Part shown: piece after piece, positions 52,625-64,000 of the stretch
How the letters are laid out: each line of letters starts with the position of its first letter
Position numbering within the stretch: position 1 is the first letter of the stretch
Made by a program: the position numbers and the translations under genes
The notes under the pieces: model-generated
Database searches by the model: none
What the model saw: the letters and a program-made list of their open reading frames with translations, nothing else
Told to the model about the DNA's origin: nothing
DNA from: Tetrahymena thermophila SB210
Lineage: Eukaryota > Ciliophora > Oligohymenophorea > Hymenostomatida > Tetrahymenidae
Direction of reading: 5' to 3'
Length of the DNA stretch: 64,000 nt
Assembly: GCF_000189635.1 (NCBI RefSeq)
Contig: NW_002476481.1
Location: 682,001 to 746,000 of the forward strand

Positions 52625-53334
52625 AAATTTTATATTACGAATGAATTTTTTTTTTTTCTTAATCTTAATTATTTTCTTTTTATTTGATTTCTTATATTTT
52701 ACAAAAATTAATCAAAATAAAGACAGAAACCTTTTTTCAAATTTTGAGAGTAAAAAAATTTTTTTAACTTCATTTACTTTTAAGGTTGACAGATTTTCAA
52801 TATGGGATATAATCAAGCTTATCTCATAAATATCAAAGTAGTTCATATAATTTTGCTTTTGAGTTTCTTTGTTAATTATTCTGATTTTAACTTATATAAT
52901 CGATTAAAAGTAAAAATCTAACTTTATTTTTTATTATTAAATATTTGTTTAAATTGATCTAAAAATATAGAAAGAGTTAGTAAGAATTAGCATATTCTTA
53001 TCATAGAACTATTAAATTTTTAAATCAAATTATCTTTTAAATTCTTACTAAAGCTTTTTTAACAGCTTACTTTCTTTTATTTAGGTTTTTGATTTATTTT
53101 TTAATCAATAAAATACTTTGGTGCGCTCTTGAGATTGTAGTATGATTATATTATTATATTTGACAAGATAAAAAATTGAAGAATTTCAAAAACTGGGATA
53201 TATAGCTTATTTCTATCTATTTTTTTTATGATAATTCATTTTTAACAAGAGAATCTATTCAATACAATCTTCAATATAAGATTCTTTAATATAATTCACA
53301 AATATAATTTAACAAGTAATACACAGAGTTTAAT

Positions 53335-54050
53335 CAGTTTTCTGTAAAATTCTTAGGTTTAAAAAATTTTTTTTATTTATTTTTTTTCTTCATTTAATTG
53401 TTTTATTTAAGATTGATTTTTAATAGCTTATGATATTGATTTACTTCGGTCTAGTGTAAACCAGCAGTGAAGAATATTATTTAAATGTTCACTCTGGATT
53501 TGACATGCAATTTATCTTTATCCTGGGATTTTTAGTATTTATCAAATTATTAATATTCCCAAACAAAAGGAAAGAAGTCACTAAATGATTAAAAAATCTG
53601 AATAATTTTTTTTAAATGTTTGTTTCTTTTTGTATTTAAACATGGCTACAAAACTATATATTTTTATCACTGTATCAAATCTCTAAAAAATTGAAATAAA
53701 AAACAAAATATTGAAAAAAGTGAAGGTCTAGAAAATTTACTCTTCACTTTTACTTCATTTATCCTATAAATTTCTTTCTCTATTTTTATAACATTGATTA
53801 TTTGAAGATATATTAATAAATGATATAATTGACAACAGAATTAAATTAGGATATTACAAGATAGTAGAGATAATTTTATAATTATTATTACAGATCAACC
53901 AGAATATCTACTAAGACGCTTAAAGGATGATATTAAATGGGGAATAGTAATGTCCATAAAATATTATTATTCGACCTATAAAAACATTGATAGTAAATTT
54001 GGTATTGGTAGGGGTACAATATCCAAAATATGGAAAAAATAATACTAAGG
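53335..54050 (+). mobile_element. Insertion in copy 2, probable transposon remnant
   Basis: About 700 bp with no counterpart between the matching positions of copy 1 (about 50418). The CACAGAG before it and the AAGTGATAAAAGTTGAAAT after it are adjacent in copy 1. Its right end encodes a transposase-like helix-turn-helix fragment (next entry). Terminal repeats and a target-site duplication are not evident by eye. The class is therefore uncertain, and loss from copy 1 instead of gain in copy 2 cannot be excluded. Confidence 0.5.
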
Positions 54051-54057
54051 TAAGTGA
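53833..54057 (+). pseudogene. Transposase-like helix-turn-helix fragment
   Basis: A 74-residue open frame between TGA codons, without a useful ATG. It includes LRRLKDDIKWGIVMSIKYYY and, further on, NIDSKFGIGRGTISKIWKK. The pattern 'D-x2-W-x-I-V...Y-x-x-I/ID-x-K-F-G-I-x-x-x-T-I-x-K-I-W-K-K' is that of the N-terminal HTH of Tc1/mariner- and IS630-type transposases and related DDE elements. No catalytic domain follows, so it is a fragment. Assignment is by motif only. Confidence 0.45.
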
Positions 54058-54380
54058 TAAAAGTTGAAATCTTCTGTACTTCAAAAAAAATTCTCCTCAA
54101 TTTTATTTAAGATAAATTTTTGAACAGATTTATTTCAAATTAACTAAACTCCGATTGAACTACTAATTTAATATTTACTTCTGTAGCTATATTCTAATTT
54201 TAGGGTATCATACTTCAAAGCTCTTTTTCCTAAAAAGTCCTTAATGGGTTTCTTTAGTTTATATAATTATTAAATATTTGATTAAATTGTTCATCTAAAA
54301 AATTAGGATTATCACATTAATACTGTTCATTTACATAAATTTTTTGATCAGAAAAAAAATTCACAAATCTGATTATTTTA

Positions 54381-54574
54381 ATATCTAAAAACTTGATTTT
54401 AAATAGAAAAATAATTGATCTCAAAATATTACCATATTTGATCTCACAATAAAAATAAAACAAAATATTTCTCATTAATATCTAAAAACTTGATTTTAAA
54501 TAGAAAAATAATTGATCTCAAAATATTACCATATTTGATCTCAAAATAAAAATAAAACAAAATATTTCTCAATT
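54381..54574. repeat. 97-bp tandem duplication
   Basis: Two consecutive copies (54381-54477 and 54478-54574), each beginning ATATCTAAAAACTTGATTTT, are almost identical. Copy 1 of the larger unit has only one such block (near 50755-50860), so this is a recent local duplication in copy 2, directly upstream of the second gene. Confidence 0.9.
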
Positions 54575-54672
54575 TAAATTGAATTTTGATTGCTTTTAAT
54601 TTGCATAAAGTGAAATCTAACTTTTAATAATAATTATTAAAATAAAAAATAAATAAACAAATAAATAAATAG

Positions 54673-56091
54673 ATGTAAAAAGAGTTGACTGAAAAATTGA
54701 ATAGCTTATCTTTAATTCTTTTAAGGGTAGTTAGTATTATTTCAATCTACTATCTATACCAAGATGGGTATTGGTTCTTCGCTCTAGTTATCATTTTGTG
54801 TTAAATAGGATTAGAAAGCAAAACGGACAGTATTAGATTTTCTTCTATATTATTTTTGAGACTATATTTGATGATATCGTATATTTCGAGAGGAGAGTAT
54901 ATTTTGTACTTTGTTGGTGCCTAGTTAGTATTTGTATATGAATATATCAGAATATATAGCAAATTATAATAAATTTCAACATTTATATAATTTTGCCAAC
55001 ATTCTCTTTCGTATTGCCAAAGTATTTTATTTCTTTACACAGACTATAAACTTCTATTTTTAGTTTCACTTATTGTTCTAAACTTCGCTTTTAAAAAGTA
55101 AATTATCAAAATTCAAAAAGTGATGTTTTATTAGAGAGAAGATGCTACTTTTGAAGGTTACTTTGTTAAACTAATGTAGATTACTTTAATTTTTAACATG
55201 CTAGATCGTCCTATGGCTTTAAGAAGTTAAAATATGAAAATTCCAAATGATGTATTTAATTTCTATAATTTAAATTTCTAAAAAATAGGCAGCATTATTT
55301 TTATGATTGTTTTTTATATCTTGAACAACATTTATTTTTCAAATGCAGAAAACAACTATATATTAGCAAGGATTTATTTTACTATTTTGTTAGCTTTTTC
55401 TTTGACTAGTATCAACTAAGAAATAAAATTTTTAAGAGATTATATCAAGAATGGATCCTTTATTGACATATGGCCTGTCAATTAATATTATATCTAAAAG
55501 CTTTATAAATATGAAGAAGAACTAACTGTTAATAAAAGGTATATCATTCTAAATATTTTAAAACAATCTCATGATTAAAATCCTTAATTTTAAGATGGCT
55601 ATCAGTAGTTACTTGAATAGATAAATTAAGACTGGTAAGTTATTATGAAATTACTTTTAAGGACAAAGAAAAGCTTTGCAGTTTCTTTCAGCGATATTCA
55701 ATATTAATGTCATTATAAGATAAAAAGCATTAACTTCTTTTTAAATTTAGAAAACAAAGAAATTTTTTTTGCTTTCAAAAAAAACTAAGAAGAGCTTAAT
55801 AAAACATTTTTAGATTTATACCAACAAAATTATTTTTCTTCATGTAAAATAAAATAAATCTAATTGGATTATTATGAAGACTACCTTATTCCTTTCTTGA
55901 CTGAAAACTATAAATTACTTATTTAAAGCAAAGGTTACTAATTTGATTCTACTTATGATAAGGAAAGATTTTTAGAACTTAAAAATAGTTTTGTTGGTCC
56001 TATATTTTCTTATTATGTACTCAGCAAATATACTGTTAATAACCCCTTTTTCATTGGAGTTTAAGTTCTATTTTTTGATTTGTATGATTGA
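54673..56091 (+). CDS. Unrecognised membrane protein, 472 aa, duplicated gene copy 2
   Basis: A single exon of 473 codons, the same length as the gene at 50937-52355 and highly similar to it, with no frameshift. The second codon is TAA (Gln) where copy 1 has AAA. Many other changes are synonymous (for example TGC/TGT, CCA/CCT, GTG/GTA). Amino-acid changes cluster in three places: after ESKT near residue 54, in the membrane segment around residue 110-145, and at the C-terminus (FIGVQVLFFDLYD versus FISGQVLFYDLYD). Membrane topology is as in copy 1. Its upstream region was altered by the insertion and the 97-bp duplication, so expression may differ. No function can be named. Confidence 0.78.
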
Positions 56092-57064
56092 TTGAATTAG
56101 TAAGAAGGTATTTTCGTTGGTAATAATACTATTGTTCATTAAAGTATAGTTTATTTGTGTTTACTCGTATTTGTATTTTGAATTCACTTGAAATTTTTTA
56201 TCAGCTAATTTTTTATTTAATTTTTCGAATAATTTAAAATTACTTTGATTTTGAATGAAAATTCTAATAAATAAGTGCTATATAAAAATTTATAAATAAA
56301 TTAGTAATAGTTTATTTATATTATTCAATTATTTATTACTCTTATATGATATGCTATATGTTAAATAGCTTTGAAAAAATAATAAATCTTAGATACCCTT
56401 AAAAATAGCAGTAATAAAATTTATATTAATTCTGATTTATTTCTACTCAATTTTTAAATTTCTTTTGAAGATAAATATAGAATGAAAATAAATTACAAAA
56501 TATTTAAGAAAGTTTATAATAAATAAATAAATGAATCAAAAATATTTTTAATTAAATTTATTCAAGAATTATTTTTAAAAATATTTGATGCGTTTTGAGT
56601 GAGAGTGAATTGTATTCAAATCGAATGTTGATTGTATTGTAAGTACTTCTAAGAAAAAAGCATTAATATATCTTTCTATCTGCTAATATTAAAAGAAGTT
56701 TTTTATATTTTTTAAAATGAATTCAAAAAAAAATTAGATCGATTAACAACTAACAAACATTAATTCAATAAGATGTTAAAAATTATGAAAGAGAGAGTAC
56801 TAATTAATTTATTTATTTAGTGATTTGTATAAAGAAGATTTTAAAAAAAGAATGATGAACAAAAGCAAATTAAATTATTAATTACATAATTAATAGTACA
56901 TTGATTGATCAATCAATTTAAAGATATTTATAAAGATTAATAAATTAATTAATTAATTGATCAAATTGTATTCTTCATTTAAAAGATAAAGAGAATAACA
57001 ATTATATTTATAGATATATAAGCTAAATAGGGAAGCATAAAACCAGAGCGTTTTGTTTGGTCAG
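56092..57064. other. Intergenic AT-rich region
   Basis: Contains the tail of duplication copy 2 (to about 56221), then AT-rich sequence with ATTA/TTAA runs. No exon is supported before the start at 57065. Confidence 0.55.
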
Positions 57065-60000
57065 ATGATATATGACAATTTTGAAGTATAGAAGCCCAAA
57101 CGGAGTAGTAGTTGTTATGATAAATGTATTCAATAAAATAATAATATTTTATAGGCAAAACTAACTCACTCTTTTTTTTAGAAACAAGCAGCCAAAACAA
57201 CATTGCGAAAATCCCATATTAAAATCAGAACGAAAATTTTGATAATGAAGAAGAAGATGAGTAAATCCAAGACAATGCTTAATATCAGCATAGTCTCAAA
57301 AACCAGCAAAGTACTTTAAACAAAATTTTGCTTTTTAGATTTCAAATTAATCATTTTTTATCATTCTCATAGCTTGTTAGAGCTATTAAATTTGAAGCCT
57401 TAACAAATAGATTTATCAAATTTTGAATTTAAGTTATTTTACAAAAGTTAAATTATATTTTTAAGGATAGGATTAGCAAGTAAATGAAAAACTTAATTTA
57501 CTTGAAGGAGTTATCAATTTAATTTAACATATTTTTTTATACAATATAGCCAAGAATGATGCAGTTGAAGGTATAAACAAAATTTAAATTTAAACAGGGA
57601 ATATCAAATTAGTAGCAGTTTAGTTGAAAATATTTCTAATATTTTATCAAAATATATTTTATTTTATATGAGTCTATTATAAGATTGGTTAAGTATTTTT
57701 CACTTAAAAATTTAAAAGGTAAATACCCAGTAGGACGATACGACATGGCTTAGTACCAAGATAGTATGAGCAGCAGCAATTAGGATGTTAATAGGTTAGA
57801 TAATATTAAAATTATTAATGAGAAAAAAGTTAACAGCATTATCTATTTAAATATTAAAAATAGGCAAGGAGATGAAGCAAATGCCTATGATGAAGAATTA
57901 TATAGTGAAATAGATGGCGAGAGAATAGAAAAAAGTGGCAATACTTATAATGATTACATAGATTAGGAAATATTATTTGATGAGGATTAGGTTAATTTTT
58001 AATTAGGTGTAAGGAGTAATTACAGTAGCAATAACACAAATAACAACTTCAATAGCCAAAACTAATAAGGCAATAATCATAATCAAGCTTAAAGTCATCA
58101 TACCTCTACAAAATAGTATTAGAATTATGATAAATATGGAGGTGAGGATTATAGCAGTGGATATAAAAAGAATTATGATTCACGTAATCAGAATAAAGAA
58201 GAAATTGGTAGTACAAATGCAATTGTAGGCTCTAGCACAAGTGTTAAAAGATAAAGGAATGCAAACAATGATTTGGCTTAATAATATTTGATGAGATAGT
58301 TTTACAATCAAAGTGCGAACAGCTGTACTATATGCTTGTCAAAAATTAGCCTTGCCAAAATTGTATAAGAATAGCTCCATGACAAATACTATGAACTTTT
58401 TAATTTTTATTTTGCAAAGGGAATCAACGAAATTTTAGCAAATGTGAATACATCTCATGTTATTTTATTCAAAGATTATTTATATATGGATGACTCATCA
58501 GAGTATCTGAAGAGATATTACTAATATCATGAATATTTTCCAAGATTTAGTCTTCTAGCTGATTTTTACACACATTAGTACAAGGAAACACGCCCTAATC
58601 TTTGTATAATTTCATAGGCGCGCATCATAAACAAAAGAAATTACAAGCAAGCTAAATTATTTATAACCAATCAGGAGAGGGCTTATAGGATGAATGAGTA
58701 AAATCAAAATTAGGGAAACTATAATGATGAAATTAACTTTTAAGATAACGTGGTTTAAGATGATTAAAAAGTATTATAGCATTCTGTTATTGGCTAAAAT
58801 GCTGATGAGCAGTAGCCTATCAGTAATTTTTTAAATGAGCTGGATACTAATTTTGATGGTGTTTCTGCTGAAGAGAATCTAAATAACTAAAGTGGGTTCA
58901 TTAAATAAGCTAATGGGCATCCTCGTCATCACTAAAATATTTTACACTAAGACTAAAATATGAATCAAATGTAATATTAAGAAGGCTCTTTCATGGATGA
59001 GTATAATAGATTCGAAAAAGAAAACAGCTTTGAATCAAAATCTCATGATATTTATTACCCATCTTATTCTTCTGATAATCAGAGTTAATCAAGCATCAAT
59101 AAAGATCCTTTAAACTTATTAAAGAATTTGACCAAAAGCCAAAAGGCCGACAATAATGATAGTTTATCTCATACAAATTACATATTGGAATTAAAGACAA
59201 ATTTTAATGATGATATATTTATTAAGAATCCTAATATTAGATTAAGAGGTAATTTTATCAGCATTTAATCAAGAAGCAACAGCAATATACACACAAATCA
59301 CAAGAACAGCAACATTAAGATTAACAACAATCATATAAATTCCATCCAAATTTAAGATAAAACCAATTAAATATCTACATCTGGCTAGCTAACCCCTAAG
59401 TACAATAATTATTTTTATAATGAATTGCAGGATTTAGAATCAGAAATGCCATCATACTTAAAAGTATATTTGGAAGAAGGATAAAATATAAATAGCTTTT
59501 CATAGTAGCACCATAGTGGGAATGTATCTTCTTAGCTTTCTCCAATAAACTAGCAGCAAGCTAACTAAATAAAATTCAATTAAACACAATAATTATAATA
59601 ATAAATAAATAATCTCTAATTATAGCATTCATAGGGGATAAATTCACATGACGATAAAAAAATATAATTAAATCAATAGTAGAATTATCAAAACTCATTA
59701 AACTTGCTTTCATCCGTTTCAGGTCATTACATGGGTTAAGGAATATAACCTGTAACTCCATAAAGTAATCAGACAAGTAAAAATTATTAAAATTAGAGCG
59801 ATTCAAATAGCTAGATCATGAAAGATAATAGATTCAAAATCCCAACAACAGCTCAATAAATTGGAATAAACGATGTGGAGCAGTGGAAATAACCTCCTCT
59901 TTCAGCTAGAAATCACGCTGAGATTACTGAAGAGATAAGGAAAAAGAAAAATTTAAATCCGAAAGGAATAGTAATAGCACCAGACCAAGTAAGTTATTCA

Positions 60001-63000
60001 AAAGCAGTTTAAAACTCTACTCCACGCCAGCTCGTCTAATAATTAAATGATTTAACATCAAATTCTTCTTCAAATCAAAATGAAAAAATTCAACAAAATG
60101 CATCACAATCACCTTAATTTTAAGGCAACATCAAGCTATAAAACTCAGCAAACACAAATTATACTAACAAGAACATAATAGATTAGGTATTTTTTTTATT
60201 GAATATTATAATATATTAAATACATTATCAATAATTTTACTTATTCTTATTTAATTTATAAAATAGAACTTTAATCATGATTAAGCTGTATCTGTATCAA
60301 CACCTAGAGATCCTTAAGCTAAACCATAAGCTTAGCTACAATAGTAACAATAAAAATAAGTCAATAAAAACAACAATTTGAGACCAAATAAAACTCCTTT
60401 ACAAGTTGAAACGAAACCAGAAAATAATTATGATTATTTGCTAAAAGAAAACCATCTTTCTGGAGGAATTACAGGACCTTCTCTTAAATAAAATGCCCAT
60501 CAATAACAAAATTAGCAGTTCACTCAGTAATTCTAACAACAAAATTAGTAGTAATAATAAATGCTTCAATAGTAATAAATATCATAGTAAGCTTCTTAAC
60601 AACAATCTAAATAGAACTCACTTCTTAACAGGATACCTTAAAACGTTAAGCAGTAACTTGCTTTAAATTTTAATGATAATGAATTGCTGTAAAAAAATTT
60701 AAAAATAAACCAAATTTAATAATCCCCTGACCGAATTTGGACTGATAGAGATGTGAATCCTCGTCTTGCTGCTAACCCGTAAAAAATTATTAAGTCCAAG
60801 TAAGTATTGAATAATATCTAATTATTATTAAATAGACAAAAGGAGAGACCTAACTAATAAAATACTGTCGTTATTGGTAAGGGTGAAGTCAAACATTTAA
60901 AGGGAGGTAAAGTTCTCAATCGTCCTCTTTCAAATAATAATGAACTTATGGGTAGCCTAAGTGATAGAATTTTTCTCAACAAAATACAGGAAGAAGATGG
61001 AAAGAATCACCACTTGCCTCAGTAATTTTAATCTTTTCATTAAATTTACAATAAACTATTATTATTTAATTTAATATAGGGATTACAATAAATTTATCAG
61101 CGAGTAACACAAAGAATTATCATAAAAGATAATCCAAAACGCATTAAACAACTAAATGAATAAAATTAGCTCTAGCAGTAGCAGCAATATACAAGAAATA
61201 TATCGCAAATATTAGCAAGCTAGGGAAGAAAGCCATCAGTACTAAAATTTTTATAATTCCAACAACTTGAATTCACAGGACTAAACAAGTGTCAAAGGAA
61301 GTGGAGAACATTTAAGCTTTATTAAGGCAATCTAACAAAAGCATGATGACCAATCAAATGACATTCTTTCTAAATTATATGCCATGCACAGTAATGTAAA
61401 TGTCCAAAATGATTAGAAGGATGATTATCATAGTAATAATAACAATTTAACTAATCACATCAAGTAGCAGCTAAATAAACAAAAACAGCAACAAAGCAGC
61501 CAAATATATGATGAAACAATTTCAAAAATACATAAGTCGAAGATTAACTAATTAATTCAAAAGGCAACACCAAATAATAATTAGGCTTCTTAAAAAAAAG
61601 GAGGAGCAACTGCTAATTCCAGTAATAATAATGTGAATAGTAATATCAATAACATTATTAATATAAACAATAATATAAACATAATTGCTAAACATTCGAT
61701 AAATAACAGCAGCTCTTAGCACTCTAATTACACCTAGAATAATTAGTATGTTGCAAACTAGCAAGTTAATTCTCAGCAACAACGTAAGTAAAATAAGAAG
61801 TCCCCTCCTCATAGCAATTACAGCAATCTTAATAGCTATAACAATTAATTAAATTAGTAAACTACACAATCGTCAAATAACAATCAAATTTAAGTGAGCA
61901 GTGGAAGCAGTAATACTAACTAAACTAACTTTCATAATTCGCAACTGTACTAACATCTTTAGCAGTAAAATGCTGATTTATACAATAATTCTATAGGTAC
62001 TATCTCAAATCAAGCTGTCAGTAAGCTTTAATAAGAAATCAAGTAAAATGCTTGTACTCCTAATAGAATGGCTCACAAAGACTAGTAAGTTCATAACAAC
62101 AACTAGCTAAAGTAAGCAAGGACTTCCAGCTTGATTAAGAATCTAAGCGGAGATCACGAGACATTCAATGAGTCAAACTACAAAGTATAAAAATAACAAA
62201 AATTAAACTAAGCTGCGATTATCGTTCCAACTGCTTAACACATGCTTCAATAATATTAAGCAGATTAAATGCAACACAGTAATCAAGTAGTTAGCAGTAC
62301 TTAAAACAATTAATAAAGCAAATCTCCTATCTCTTCAACAGTTTCAACTTGCAAGAATGTAAATCAAAAGCAGCTATCCTACACTTCTATGCACAATCAT
62401 CTTTAAAATCAATAAAATCCAAATAGCAAAGCTGGAAAAATAACTCCAAATTCAACTGTATCTAACTCTAACATGAATTAGAATGGTAAAGTATTTTTTA
62501 AGTCAATAAACGCTAGTGGAAATACAAGCAGCTAAGCTCTAAAAACAGGAAATCAGACAAATACAAATAGCATTATTCAAAGCAATAACAATAACAATAA
62601 TAATATTAATATAAATTCAATTCTTACAAATAATTACATTTCTCCTACAAATCATAATTAAAACACAGTAACTCCATTAAACATAATGAACAACTATAAA
62701 TCTACAAACAATACTTCATAAAAATCATATTAAGAAAGTCATTAAAATTCAATGGATAAAAACGGTTCTTCAAGCAGATAGCTTTAGCACATTTACTCCC
62801 AGCAATAATAGCAATAGATTTAACAAAGCTAAAAAAATTTATCATAAAATTAGCTTGGAAGTAACATCAATCAAAATAGTATTAATGCTAATAACTCAAC
62901 ATTAAATTAAAACAATATTATAAATTTCGATATAAATTCTTAACTTTCTAGAACTATGATGAGCAATACAAATAGAGGAGGAACAGCATAAGGATTCAAT

Positions 63001-64000
63001 GAAGTAAATAGCTTCAATAACAATAATGAAACAACTCTCAACCAAAAATCTCTAATTTAACCTGGTTCTTCTCACTCAACTACTGGAATAACAAATAGTA
63101 ATAACAATATGCTTGTTTAATCTAACACCCCAATTAATGGAGCAGCTTAATCAATTATCTAAGCCAACCTTAACTAAAAGATATCCTCTCCTAACCATAA
63201 AAAGAAGCAAAAATCAGAAAGTCTTTCAAAATCAAATCAAAAAACAAACAAAAACTCTCAGGGTTAGCAAATACAAAATTAAAATATTTAATTCATCTCT
63301 AACGAATTAAGTGGAGGTATTTCTTCTTAATCTCCAATAAATGTTAACTAAAATCAACAGTTACAATAATAGTAATAGAATCACTTAAACTAAAATGGCC
63401 TTTAAATACTTTCATTTGAATAAACACATCAAGGATCTTCTGTTTAAAATAAGTAAATATTACCTTCGCCATCTTCATATGGATAAAGTTAGCAAAATAG
63501 TATTATTCCACAATAAAAGAAGCAGGAGTTTAAGTTGAATATCAGCAAAATTATCAATTAGCAGCACGAATTTAATTCAAGTGGCAACAAAAATATTTAT
63601 AGCAGCAGTAGCACTACCAATATGAACTCTTAAAATATGAATCATCTAATGATGTACAATAATTAAGAAGAAAATCAAGAAAATTCATATGGATTTTGGA
63701 CTTCTAGATCAAATAAATAAAATTATTAACATTCTTCATAATTGTAATAATATGCTTCTCAGCATGGTTCTTCTAGTACCAGTAAGTATTCCTCTTCTAA
63801 TCCTAAATAAGCAAATCTAACAGAAAGAAAATTAATAAAAACAAATAATAATTCCAAATAACGTAAAGAAGTACCTGCTGTTAACTTGACTGATAGAAAC
63901 TAATATCATCGTAGCCAGTAATACACAGCTTCTTAATAAAAGCATGATAACTAAAAACCTTCCCCTTAAAACAGAAAAAATACTGCTTAAAAGAATTAAA
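57065..64000 (+). CDS. Giant Q/N/S-rich protein, 5' part (continues past the window)
   Basis: Modelled exons: 57065-57125, 57182-57310, 57550-57570, 57719-60186, 60267-60799, 60836-61021, 61080->64000, all in phase, giving more than 2,100 residues before the edge. No TGA occurs in frame and the end is off-window. Most of it is low-complexity Asn/Gln/Ser with some His, and there are many TAA/TAG Gln codons. One more ordered region (about 58290-58670) contains SANSCTICLSKISLAKIV, YYELFNFYFAKGINEILANV, YQYHEYFPRFSLLADFYTHQ and NLCIISQARIINKRNYKQAK. This alpha-helical block looks conserved but cannot be named by eye. The small 21-bp third exon and the choice of ATG 57065 are inferred from splice phase. 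The introns are 36-239 bp. It might be a regulatory or scaffold protein, but nothing in the sequence decides this. Confidence 0.75.

Larger units (their letters stand above)
52356..54672. other. Spacer between the duplicated genes: palindrome, upstream half of copy 2, insertion
   Basis: From left to right: the 3' tail of copy 1 (to about 52485); a 48-bp palindrome (52577-52624); the beginning of copy 2 (about 52768); an insertion absent from copy 1 (about 53335-54050) holding a transposase-like fragment; and a 97-bp tandem duplication (54381-54574) before the second gene. Confidence 0.7.
52768..56221 (+). repeat. Direct duplication, copy 2 (with internal insertion)
   Basis: This matches 49885-52485 but is about 0.85 kb longer because of the insertion at about 53335-54050 and an internal 97-bp tandem duplication. 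Alignment resumes cleanly on both sides of each. Confidence 0.85.

Noticed and set aside
52611-52829. 72-aa frame beginning inside the 48-bp palindrome
   Set aside because: It is Phe/Leu/Ile-rich low-complexity sequence, and its end overlaps the duplicated upstream region where copy 1 is not open in the same way.
56979-57203. Minus-strand 74-aa frame
   Set aside because: It overlaps the first exons of the plus-strand Q/N-rich gene and has no coding character of its own.
59576-61812. Minus-strand frames within 57719-64000
   Set aside because: They are antisense to the long in-phase exons, and their Ile/Leu/Val bias mirrors Asn/Gln/Ser codons.

Overview
The window is nuclear DNA from a ciliate of the Tetrahymena type. 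It is very AT-rich. Every long reading frame uses TAA and TAG as sense codons (read as Gln) and ends only at TGA, and genes are split by short AT-rich GT...AG introns of roughly 36 to 500 bp. Under the standard code the real genes look shattered, so they were rebuilt here by reading TAA/TAG as Gln and joining exons by phase. Two 100-base N runs (2521-2620 and 23317-23416) mark scaffold gaps. No tRNA, rRNA, telomeric repeat or CRISPR array was seen.

Layout from left to right. A weak multi-exon candidate lies at about 1225-1860 (+). An intronless 986-aa protein (4474-7434, +) carries a coiled coil and a possible PD-(D/E)XK nuclease-like core, with base composition unlike its neighbours. A giant five-exon potassium channel (10216-18921, -) has six membrane segments, a GFGD filter, a cyclic-nucleotide-binding domain, a CCHC zinc knuckle and a very long polar tail. 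Two tandem seven-exon paralogues of the ERGIC/Erv41-Erv46 cargo-receptor family follow (20934-22685 and 23654-25260, both -), then a seven-exon FTS/AKTIP-like E2 variant (26510-27920, -). About 8.6 kb has no convincing gene.

Next come a six-exon nuclear-type protein with a CxxC zinc finger and an ELM2-like motif (36521-39475, +), a single-exon TVP38/TMEM64 (VTT) membrane protein (41102-42274, -), and two small intronless membrane proteins (43853-44677 and 46560-47105, +). A direct duplication (about 49.9-56.2 kb) carries two intact 472-codon copies of an unrecognised membrane protein. The second copy has gained an insertion holding a decayed transposase-like helix-turn-helix and a 97-bp tandem duplication, and a 48-bp near-perfect palindrome sits between the units. 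A very long Q/N/S-rich multi-exon gene starts at about 57065 (+) and runs off the right edge.

Functionally, several genes belong to membrane traffic: two Erv-type ER-Golgi receptors, an FTS-type subunit of Hook/FHIP dynein adaptors, and a VTT lipid scramblase-type protein. Ciliate genes are not in operons, and nothing here suggests co-transcription. The most unusual items are the nuclease-like protein at 4.5 kb and the duplicated membrane gene with its transposon scar and palindrome.
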